Positions 1 through 8,151 of a stretch of DNA of 11,203 bases are shown here, in pieces. Source of the DNA: Betaproteobacteria bacterium (lineage in GTDB: Bacteria; Pseudomonadota; Gammaproteobacteria; Burkholderiales; SG8-39); contig SCUH01000018.1 of assembly GCA_004298295.1 (NCBI GenBank), positions 1 through 11,203 of the forward strand, given 5' to 3'. The notes under the pieces are model-generated. The model worked only from the letters and a program-made list of their open reading frames with translations. It was not told where the DNA came from and did not search any database. The position numbers and the translations under genes are program-made. How positions within the stretch are numbered: position 1 is the first letter of the stretch; each line of letters begins with the position of its first letter.

Positions 1-1
1 C

Positions 2-1762
<1,761 letters not shown>

Positions 1763-1769
1763 CGCCGGG

Positions 1770-4103
1770 ATGAATCGGTACGGCATCGGGCAGGCGCTCG
1801 AACGCGTGGAGGATCCGCGCCTGCTGCGCGGCGAGGGGCGCTTTCTCTCCGACCGGCGCATTGCGGGCGAGGCGCAACTGGTGCTGGTACGCTCGCCCCA
1901 TGCGCATGCCCGCATATTGCGCATCGAGACCGGGGCCGCGGCTGCCGCGCCCGGCGTGCTCGGCGTCTTCACGGCCGAGGACCTGCAACGCGACGGCCTG
2001 CGATCGACTTCGGTCAGCCTGCAGCGCAAGCGCCCGGACGGCCAGCCGATGTTCTGGCGCGCGCATCCCGGGCTTGCGCGCGATCGCGTGCGCCACGTAG
2101 GCGATCCGGTGGTGGCGGTCGTGGCCGAAACGCTCGCGCAAGCCAGGGATGCCGCCGATCAGGTGGTCATCGACTATGAAGCGCACGCCGCAGTGACCGA
2201 TGCCGCAAGCGCGATTGCGGCCGGTGCACCCGCCGTGTGGGAGGAATGCACGGACAACATCTGCAATGTTTTCGAGATCGGCGACCGCGCCGCGACCGAC
2301 GCGGCCTTCGCGCGCGCGGCGCACGTCGTCAAGGGACGCTATGACATCTCGCGCGTGCATGCGCAGTTCATGGAGCCGCGCGGCGCGCTCGGCGAATACG
2401 ACCCGGCCGATGGCCGCTACACGCTGCACACCGACACGCAGTACGTGCATCGCGTGCGCGAAGTGCTCGCCGGCATGGTGTTCGGCATTCCGGAACACCG
2501 CATCCGCGTCGTTGCCGGCGACGTCGGCGGCGCTTTCGGCGCCAAGGGCTGGGCGCAGCTGGAGCAGCGCCTGGTGCTGTGGCTCGCGCGCCGGCTCGGC
2601 AGGCCGGTGCGCTGGTGCTGCGAGCGCAGCGAGGCGCCGCTCGCGGACGAGCACGGCCGCGACTGCCTGAGCGAAGCCGAACTCGCGCTCGACGCCGGGG
2701 GGCGCTTCCTCGCGCTGCGCGTGCGCAACCTCAACAATCTGGGCGCCTACGTCTCCTCCGATCGCCAGCTGATGCCGAGCTTCGCCAACCTCGGGTCGCT
2801 GGTGGGCGTCTACGCGATTGCCGCTGCACACGTGCGCGTCACCGGCGCTTTCACCCACACCAACTCGATCGCGCCCTACCGCGGCAACGGCCGGCCCGAG
2901 GCGATCTACGTCATCGAGCGGCTGATCGACGACGCCGCGCGCGCGCTGGGCATGGACCGCATCGCCTTGCGCCGCAGCAACCTGATCCCGCCCGCGGCGA
3001 TGCCCTATCGCACCGCGCTGACGTTCACTTACGACTGCGGCGAGTTCGAGCGCAACCTCGAGCGCGCGCTCGAGCTCTCCGACTGGGCGGGGTTCGCTGC
3101 GCGCCGCGCGGAAGCCGCGCGGCGCGGCAGGTTGCGCGGCATCGGCCTCGCCAACGCCATCGAGCGCGCGGCTTCCCCGCCCGGCGCCGAATACGCCGAG
3201 ATCCGCTTCGATCCGGGCGGCGATGCAACGCTGCTTCTGGGCAGCAAGAGCCAGGGCCAGGGCCACGAAACCGTGTTCCGCCAGATCGCCGGCGAGCGTC
3301 TCGGTCTGGACCGCGGCGCGCTGCATTACGAGGAGGGCGACACGGCGCGCGTCGCCTTCGGCGGCGGCACCTTCGGTTCGCGCTCCATGGCGCTCGGCGG
3401 CAGCGCGCTGTGGCGCGCCGCCGATCGCATCATCGCCAAGGGCCGGTGCATCGCCGCGCACCTGCTCGAGGCGAACGAAGCCGACGTCGCGTTCGGCGAC
3501 GGGCGCTTCACGATCGCGGGCACCGACCGCGGCCTGAGCCTGAAGGAAGTCGCGCGCGCTGCGTTCATCACCGCGAAACTGCCGGTCGGCATGGAGCCGG
3601 GGCTGTTCGAGCGCGCCGCCTTTGCGCCGCTGGCGGAAACCTTTCCCAACGGCTGCCACGTCTGCGAAGTCGAGATCGATCCCGACACCGGCGTCACGCG
3701 GCTCTGCGCCTACACGGTGGTGGACGACGTCGGCACGGAGGTCAATCCCGCGCTGGTGAAGGGCCAGGTGGTCGGCGGCGTGGTGCAGGGCCTGGGACAG
3801 GTGCTCATGGAACGCCTCGCCTACGACCCGGAATCGGGACAGCTGCTCACGGCCTCGTTCATGGACTACGCCATGCCGCGCGCCGACGATCTCTGCGATT
3901 TCAGGATCGCCAGCAACCCGGTGCCGACGGCGCTCAATCCGCTCGGCGTCAAGGGCGTGGGCGAAGCCGGCGCCGTGGGCGCGCTCGGCGCGGCGATGAA
4001 TGCCATCGTCGATGCGCTCGCGCCCGCCGGGGTCACGGCATTCGACATGCCGGCGACGAGCGAGCGGGTGTGGCGGGCGCTCGGCGCGCGCAATACGGGC
4101 TGA
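1770..4103 (+). CDS. Xanthine dehydrogenase/CO dehydrogenase family molybdopterin-binding large subunit
   Basis: This 777-residue protein is the catalytic, molybdenum-cofactor-binding subunit of a hydroxylase in the xanthine oxidase superfamily. The ATG at 1770 is chosen because the protein then opens with MNRYGIGQALERVEDPRLLR, the usual family start. The open frame extends 38 codons further upstream, into ygiQ. The N-terminal domain carries RSPHAHARI and VGDPVVAVVA. Cofactor motifs follow: GGAFGAKG (residues 253-260), QGQGHET (495-501) and FGGGTFGSRS (530-539). The catalytic Glu of the family is seen in KGVGEAG (E732). The active-site loop reads PYRGNGRPE (369-377). It lacks the Cys of true CO dehydrogenase (AYxCSFR), so CO oxidation is unlikely and the substrate is unknown. 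Such enzymes normally need a 2Fe-2S subunit and an FAD subunit, and neither is nearby. The Shine-Dalgarno sequence is weak. The acyl-CoA dehydrogenase gene follows after 33 bases, suggesting that the hydroxylase belongs to that pathway (inference). Confidence 0.93.
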   Translation: MNRYGIGQALERVEDPRLLRGEGRFLSDRRIAGEAQLVLVRSPHAHARILRIETGAAAAAPGVLGVFTAEDLQRDGLRSTSVSLQRKRPDGQPMFWRAHPGLARDRVRHVGDPVVAVVAETLAQARDAADQVVIDYEAHAAVTDAASAIAAGAPAVWEECTDNICNVFEIGDRAATDAAFARAAHVVKGRYDISRVHAQFMEPRGALGEYDPADGRYTLHTDTQYVHRVREVLAGMVFGIPEHRIRVVAGDVGGAFGAKGWAQLEQRLVLWLARRLGRPVRWCCERSEAPLADEHGRDCLSEAELALDAGGRFLALRVRNLNNLGAYVSSDRQLMPSFANLGSLVGVYAIAAAHVRVTGAFTHTNSIAPYRGNGRPEAIYVIERLIDDAARALGMDRIALRRSNLIPPAAMPYRTALTFTYDCGEFERNLERALELSDWAGFAARRAEAARRGRLRGIGLANAIERAASPPGAEYAEIRFDPGGDATLLLGSKSQGQGHETVFRQIAGERLGLDRGALHYEEGDTARVAFGGGTFGSRSMALGGSALWRAADRIIAKGRCIAAHLLEANEADVAFGDGRFTIAGTDRGLSLKEVARAAFITAKLPVGMEPGLFERAAFAPLAETFPNGCHVCEVEIDPDTGVTRLCAYTVVDDVGTEVNPALVKGQVVGGVVQGLGQVLMERLAYDPESGQLLTASFMDYAMPRADDLCDFRIASNPVPTALNPLGVKGVGEAGAVGALGAAMNAIVDALAPAGVTAFDMPATSERVWRALGARNTG

Positions 4104-4136
4104 GACACGGCGCTGATTTCGGGCAGAATCCCCGGC

Positions 4137-5276
4137 GTGAATCTGCACTTTCCGATTTTCGAGCTGCCCGCCGGGGCCGAAGCGCTGCGCGGCGAAGTGC
4201 GCGAGTTCATCGCCGCGGAAAGGCGCGCCGGCCTCTGGCAGCGAGGCGGCGATTTCGCCACGCATTACGATCCCGCGTTTTCGCGGCGCCTCGGCGCGCG
4301 CGGCTGGCTGGGGATGACCTGGCCCCGGCCCTACGGCGGGCAGGAGCGCTCCACGCTCGAGCGGCTGGTGCTCACCGAGGAACTGATCGCCGCCAACGCG
4401 CCGATCGCGGCACACTGGATCGCCGACCGCCAGAGCGGGCCGCTCTTGCTGCGTTACGGCAGCGAGGCGCAGCGCCGCGAATTCCTGCCGCGCATCGCGC
4501 GCGGCGAGATCTTCTTTTCCATCGGCATGAGCGAACCGGATTCGGGCTCGGACCTCGCCTCGGTGCGCACGCGTGCCGTCAAGGTGGACGGCGGCTGGCG
4601 CATCGACGGCCGCAAGCTCTGGACCTCGTTCGCGCATCTGAACCATTACGCCATCGTGCTGGCCCGCACCGGCCACGCCGGCGAATCGCGTCACGAGGGC
4701 CTGTCGCAGTTCATCGTCGACCTGAAGGCCGGCGACCTCGAGGTGCGTCCGATCGTGAACATGGCCGGCCAGCGCGAATTCAACGAAGTGGTCTTCAGCG
4801 ACAGCTTCGTGCCCGACGAACGGCTGGTCGGCGAGCCCGGCAACGGCTGGCGGCAGGTGACGAGCGAACTGGCCTACGAGCGCAGCGGTCCGGAGCGCTA
4901 CCTGAGCTTCATCCGGCTGGCCGAAGCCGCCCTGCAATGCGCGGGCGCGCGCCCCTCGCCGAGGTTGCGCGAGGCGCTCGGCCGCACCGTCGCCAAACTG
5001 ATCGCGCTGCGCAGCATGTCGATTGCCGTAGCGGCCTTGCTGCACAAGGGCGCAATGCCCAACCTCGAGGCTTCGCTCATCAAGGATCTGGGCACCGCCT
5101 TCGAGCGCGAGCAGGTCGGCGTCTACCGTGCCTTGCGCACCGAGCTCGCCGTGCCGAGTGCGGAATACCTGAGCGCGCTCGCCGAGACCACGATCTACGC
5201 GCCGTCCTGGACCTTGCGCGGCGGCACGCGCGAAATCCTGCGCGGCATCGTGGCGCGCGGCCTGGGGATGCGGTGA
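4137..5276 (+). CDS. Acyl-CoA dehydrogenase, full-length (probable alpha subunit)
   Basis: This is a 379-residue flavoprotein of the acyl-CoA dehydrogenase family, which introduces a C2-C3 double bond into an acyl-CoA and passes electrons to electron-transfer flavoprotein. The start is a GTG at 4137, and no in-frame ATG precedes the conserved N-terminal helices. The three-domain layout is complete. The N-terminal helical domain includes GWLGMTWPRPYGG. The middle beta domain has MSEPDSGSD (131-139) and GRKLWTS (158-164). The C-terminal helical domain ends in RGGTREILRGI. The classical medium-chain-type catalytic Glu (in YEGT) is replaced by Gly362. A Glu sits instead in AYERSG (E248), a position used by FadE/IBD/ChsE-type enzymes. 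The next gene starts inside its stop codon and encodes a second, shortened homologue, so the two probably form a heteromeric enzyme like the alpha2beta2 dehydrogenases of steroid side-chain breakdown. The substrate is unknown. Short-chain, branched or ring-bearing acyl-CoAs are possible. Confidence 0.93.
   Translation: MNLHFPIFELPAGAEALRGEVREFIAAERRAGLWQRGGDFATHYDPAFSRRLGARGWLGMTWPRPYGGQERSTLERLVLTEELIAANAPIAAHWIADRQSGPLLLRYGSEAQRREFLPRIARGEIFFSIGMSEPDSGSDLASVRTRAVKVDGGWRIDGRKLWTSFAHLNHYAIVLARTGHAGESRHEGLSQFIVDLKAGDLEVRPIVNMAGQREFNEVVFSDSFVPDERLVGEPGNGWRQVTSELAYERSGPERYLSFIRLAEAALQCAGARPSPRLREALGRTVAKLIALRSMSIAVAALLHKGAMPNLEASLIKDLGTAFEREQVGVYRALRTELAVPSAEYLSALAETTIYAPSWTLRGGTREILRGIVARGLGMR
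5263..5268 (+). promoter_or_regulatory. Probable ribosome binding site for the second acyl-CoA dehydrogenase gene
   Basis: A TGGGGA stretch ends 4 bases before the GTG at 5273. It supports that GTG as the start of the second acyl-CoA dehydrogenase, rather than the ATG 13 codons downstream at 5312, which has no comparable purine-rich site. It lies inside the end of the preceding gene, as expected for translational coupling. The spacing is somewhat short. Confidence 0.4.
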
Positions 5277-6154
5277 CGGGCACCCTGCAACCGGTCCTGA
5301 GCGCGGATCCGATGGTGCGGGATGCGGCCGGCCGCGCCTTCACCGATCTCGCCGCAGACTGGTTCCGCCACGAAGCGACGTCTCCGGACGACGGCGCGCG
5401 CACGCAGAAACGCCGGTCTGTGCTGGACGCGGTGGCAGAACTCGGCTTCGCCGATGCGCTGGCTTCGCCCGATGCGCGCGAAGCCTGGGTCGATGCGGCA
5501 ACGATCATTCGGGCGCAGGCGCGCTCGGCGGCGCCGATCGACATGGCGGTGCTGCTCGCCACCGGGGATCGACCCGCGAGCATCGCCGGCGACCCGTCGG
5601 TTTACGAATGCGCAATCGATGCCGGCGCGCCCGCCGATGCGCAAGCGGCGATCGCGCTGGCGCTGGGGCGCTGCCTGCAGATCTGTGCCGCCATGGAAGC
5701 CGCGCTCGACCTGTCGCTGCAGTACGTCCGGGACCGCAAGCAGTTCGGCCGGCCGCTCGCCAGTTTCCAGGCGATCCAGCACAGCCTCGCGATCGCCGCG
5801 GAGGAGCTCGCCGCATCGACCGCGCTCTCCGACCTCGCGCTGGCCTGCATGGTGCGCGAAGGCTGTGCGAGCGTCCGGCTGCCCGGGCTGCTCGACGCGG
5901 CGGCCCTGGTGCTCGGCCACGCCATCGACGTCGTCTACGACGCCAGCCACCAGGTCCACGGCGCCATCGGCTTCACCCGCGAATACCCCTTGCACCGGCA
6001 CAGCCTGAACCTGCTGCGCTGGCGCGATCACCTGCATCGGCTGCGCAGCGGCGAGCTGCGCTCGGCCGAGCGCCTCGGCGACGCGGCGCTCCAGGCGCAG
6101 GGCGTCTGGAGCACGGTGACCGCGCTGATGAAACCCGGAGATCGCCATGACTGA
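5273..6154 (+). CDS. Short acyl-CoA dehydrogenase homologue lacking most of the beta domain (probable beta subunit)
   Basis: This 293-residue protein is clearly related to acyl-CoA dehydrogenases but is about 80 residues shorter than usual. The C-terminal helical domain is intact, with the flavin-contacting segment YVRDRKQFGRPLASFQAIQH from residue 151 and the segment HQVHGAIGFTREY (226-238). An N-terminal helical region of about 80 residues is present. Between them only some 40 residues remain where the middle beta domain normally lies. No EPDSGSD-type or WxT-type flavin motif is seen. A lone active enzyme is therefore doubtful. Non-catalytic subunits of this kind are known in heterotetrameric acyl-CoA dehydrogenases, where both chains are needed to hold FAD. 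The GTG start overlaps the previous stop codon in GTGA, which favours equal expression of the two chains. An ATG at 5312 is an alternative start. The stop lies 8 bases inside the next gene. The family assignment is secure; the beta-subunit role is inference. Confidence 0.88.
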   Translation: MTGTLQPVLSADPMVRDAAGRAFTDLAADWFRHEATSPDDGARTQKRRSVLDAVAELGFADALASPDAREAWVDAATIIRAQARSAAPIDMAVLLATGDRPASIAGDPSVYECAIDAGAPADAQAAIALALGRCLQICAAMEAALDLSLQYVRDRKQFGRPLASFQAIQHSLAIAAEELAASTALSDLALACMVREGCASVRLPGLLDAAALVLGHAIDVVYDASHQVHGAIGFTREYPLHRHSLNLLRWRDHLHRLRSGELRSAERLGDAALQAQGVWSTVTALMKPGDRHD

Positions 6155-6941
6155 TTTCGTGCACTTCGAGCGCGACCACGGCGTCGTCACGCTGACGCTC
6201 AACCGCCCGCGCGAGCGCAATGCGCTGTCGACCCAGTCGCAATGGGACGAGCTGGTGTCGTATTGCGAGCGCGTCCGCGACGACGAGTCGGTGAAGGTGG
6301 TGATCCTGACCGGCGCCGGCACGGCCTTCTCGGCCGGCGGCAACGTCAAGGACATGCGCGACAAGCGCGGCATCGCCGCCGGCAATCCGTACCGCATCGC
6401 GCAGGGTTACCAGAGCGGCATCCAGCGCATTCCGCTCGCGCTGCACCAGCTCGAGGTGCCCACGATCGCGGCCATCAACGGTCCGGCCATCGGCGCCGGC
6501 TGCGACCTCGCCTGCATGTGCGACATCCGCATCGCTTCCGAGCACGCGCAGTTCGCCGAAAGTTTCGTCAAGCTGGGCATCGTGCCCGGCGACGGCGGCG
6601 CGTGGCTGCTGCAGCGGGCGGTCGGCTATCAGCGCGCCGCGGAGCTGAGCTTTACGGGGGACCTGATCGACGCGCCTACCGCGCTCGCCATCGGTCTGGT
6701 GACGCGCGTGGTGCCGCACGATCTGCTGATGCCCACGGCCCGCGAGTTGGCTGTGCGCATCGCCGCCAATCCCGCGCCGGCGCTGCGCATGGCCAAGCGC
6801 CTGCTGCGCCAGGCGCAGACCGCGCGGCTGGACGAATCGCTGCAGCTGTCGGCGGCGCTGCAGGCCCTGGCCCACCACACGCCGGAGCACGACCAGGCCG
6901 TGGCGGCCTTCTTCGAGCAGCGCAAGCCGCACCCGGCATGA
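6147..6941 (+). CDS. Enoyl-CoA hydratase/isomerase (crotonase) family protein
   Basis: This 264-residue crotonase-fold protein probably acts on the unsaturated CoA ester made by the dehydrogenase pair upstream. The ATG at 6147 follows a GGAG site by 6 bases and overlaps the preceding gene by 8 bases. The oxyanion-hole segments are visible: AGTAFSAGGNVKDM, and NGPAIGAGCDLACMCD ending near residue 124. The two catalytic Glu residues of classical enoyl-CoA hydratase are not conserved. Asp120 (GCDLA) stands at the first position and Phe140 (AESFVKLG) at the second. An Asp149 occurs in PGDGG, close to the site of a catalytic Asp in dienoyl-CoA isomerases. An isomerase or other crotonase reaction is therefore as likely as hydration. 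The length and the C-terminal helices (TGDLIDAPTALAIGLVTRVV, then NPAPALRMAKRLL) are normal. Its stop codon overlaps the thioesterase start in ATGA. Confidence 0.92.
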   Translation: MTDFVHFERDHGVVTLTLNRPRERNALSTQSQWDELVSYCERVRDDESVKVVILTGAGTAFSAGGNVKDMRDKRGIAAGNPYRIAQGYQSGIQRIPLALHQLEVPTIAAINGPAIGAGCDLACMCDIRIASEHAQFAESFVKLGIVPGDGGAWLLQRAVGYQRAAELSFTGDLIDAPTALAIGLVTRVVPHDLLMPTARELAVRIAANPAPALRMAKRLLRQAQTARLDESLQLSAALQALAHHTPEHDQAVAAFFEQRKPHPA

Positions 6942-7387
6942 GCACCGCGATCCCCGAGGGCTTTCGCGCGCTCAACCTGCCGCGCAATCCCTTCATCGAG
7001 GCCAATGGCCCCCTCTACGGGCGCATGGACGGCGAGCAGTTCGTGCTGGGTTTCCTCTGCGAGCGCAAGCACTGCAACCCGATGATGGCCTGCCATGGCG
7101 GCATGCTGGCGACGCTCGCCGACATGCTGCTGCTGCTGGGCACCAACATCCAGGCGAACCTCGGCCAGTTCCTTCTGACCGTGAGCCTGGACATCGATTT
7201 CATCGGCCCGGTGATGGCCGGCGACTGGCTCGAGGGGCGCACCCAGGTCCTGCGCACCGGCCGGAGCGTGATCTTCACCGAGGGCCGCATGACGGTGCGC
7301 GGCGCGAACGTGGCGAGGGTCAACGCGATCCTCAAGCCGAGCGGCAAGCCGCTCGCCGACTTCGCCCTCGGGAGCTACTTCGCCTGA
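6938..7387 (+). CDS. PaaI-type hotdog-fold acyl-CoA thioesterase
   Basis: This 149-residue single-hotdog protein resembles the PaaI family of thioesterases, which hydrolyse acyl- or aryl-CoA esters to the free acid and CoA. The ATG at 6938 overlaps the previous stop in ATGA. No Shine-Dalgarno sequence is obvious, which fits translational coupling. The core helix carries CHGGMLATLAD, with His53-Gly54-Gly55 and the probable catalytic Asp62, preceded by Asn47. The following strands (LDIDFIGPVMAGDWLEGRTQ, then the RTGRSVIFTEG segment) match the family. In such clusters PaaI-like enzymes often rescue CoA from intermediates that stall in the pathway, and that is the likely job here (inference). A direct role in product release is also possible. 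It is the last gene of the + strand run, and only 12 bases separate it from the oppositely oriented cyclase-domain gene. Confidence 0.9.
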   Translation: MSTAIPEGFRALNLPRNPFIEANGPLYGRMDGEQFVLGFLCERKHCNPMMACHGGMLATLADMLLLLGTNIQANLGQFLLTVSLDIDFIGPVMAGDWLEGRTQVLRTGRSVIFTEGRMTVRGANVARVNAILKPSGKPLADFALGSYFA

Positions 7388-7399
7388 GCGGGGCGGCGA

Positions 7400-8026
7400 C
7401 TAGCGGTAGAGCAGCCTGAAGGCCTGATCGGCACCGGGCGGCGCGTCCGCCAGCGGCTCCAGGCTGCAGCCCTCCGGCAGCGTGATCGCCTTCGCCACCG
7501 CGCCCGTGATCAGGATCTCGTTGGCCCTGGCGCTGTCTTCGCCGAGCTTGCACGCGGCGTTCACCTCGGCGCCGTAGATGTCGTCGTCGCCGATGCGCAG
7601 CACCTCGCCGAAGCCGATGCCGATGCATAGCAGCACCTGGTCCTCGGGCTTCTGCGCCGCGCTGTGGCGCTGGCAGCGCTGCTGCATGGCGATCGCGCTG
7701 CGGATCGCGTCCTCCGGGCTGCGGTAGATCACCATCAGGCTGTCGCCTTCGGTTTTGAGCAGGATGCCGTTGCCGTACTGGATCACCGGCACCAGCAGCC
7801 GGTGCGACTCGTAGATCGTCTGCAGGAAGTGGATCACGCCGAACTCGGCGACGCGGCGCGAGAACCCCGAGAGGTCCGTGTAGAGCACGGCCCACTTTTC
7901 GCCGAACAGGTTCCAGATGCGCCGGTCGATGCGCTCGCGGTCGCAGCCCGGCTGCAGCCGCTCCTCGATCAGCAGTTCCAGGCGGTCGGTCGAGGCGCGG
8001 GAAATGATTTGTCGGGTGAAGGACAT
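7400..8026 (-). CDS. Stand-alone class III adenylate/guanylate cyclase domain protein
   Basis: This 208-residue soluble protein consists mainly of one class III nucleotidyl cyclase domain (about residues 43-190) after a short charged N-terminal stretch. No membrane segment or sensor domain is seen. The ATG at 8026 is preceded by AGGGGGAG. Key positions, by family pattern, are these: metal-binding Asp51 in YTDLSGF and Asp95 in KTEGDSLM, base-contacting Lys91 and Asp149 (DIYG), and Asn156 in EVNAACK. The usual transition-state Arg four residues after the Asn is Lys160. Activity may therefore be reduced or lost, or the domain may serve as a binding or regulatory module. It would produce cAMP or cGMP if active. 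It is transcribed separately from aprA, because an intrinsic terminator lies between them, and probably has its own promoter in the roughly 65 bases upstream, though I could not identify one confidently. Confidence 0.88.
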   Translation of the reverse strand: MSFTRQIISRASTDRLELLIEERLQPGCDRERIDRRIWNLFGEKWAVLYTDLSGFSRRVAEFGVIHFLQTIYESHRLLVPVIQYGNGILLKTEGDSLMVIYRSPEDAIRSAIAMQQRCQRHSAAQKPEDQVLLCIGIGFGEVLRIGDDDIYGAEVNAACKLGEDSARANEILITGAVAKAITLPEGCSLEPLADAPPGADQAFRLLYR

Positions 8027-8092
8027 GACTCCCCCTGGGTCGAAAGGCCACAGCCTGCCAGCCGCGGCGCGGCCCGGCAATGCCTGCGCCGC

Positions 8093-8127
8093 AAAACAAA
8101 ACCCCCGCCGGTTGCCCGCGCGGGGGT
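8093..8127 (-). terminator. Rho-independent terminator downstream of aprA
   Basis: Read on the minus strand, a hairpin with ACCCCCG pairing to CGGGGGT (8121-8127 with 8101-8107) continues inward by about 4 more base pairs past a one-base bulge, around a 4-base GCAA loop. It is followed at once by TTTGTTTT. This strong stem plus T-rich tract starts 24 bases after the aprA stop codon. It should end the sat-aprB-aprA transcript before the cyclase-domain gene. Confidence 0.85.
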
Positions 8128-8151
8128 CTCGGGAACGGCGTAGAGCTGCGC

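Noticed and set aside
1770..4103. Aerobic CO dehydrogenase large subunit (coxL).
   Set aside because: The AYxCSFR active-site loop with its essential Cys is absent, and no coxS or coxM gene is adjacent.
2579..5272. A long + strand open frame ahead of and in frame with the short acyl-CoA dehydrogenase homologue, which could suggest a giant fusion protein.
   Set aside because: The translation before 5273 is Arg/Ala-rich shadow sequence out of frame with two well-supported genes. Recognisable protein begins only at the GTG at 5273.
8027..8090. Possible promoter for the cyclase-domain gene on the minus strand.
   Set aside because: A TTGCCG hexamer with a very poor -10 match 17 bases later is the best I found, which is not enough to report as a promoter.
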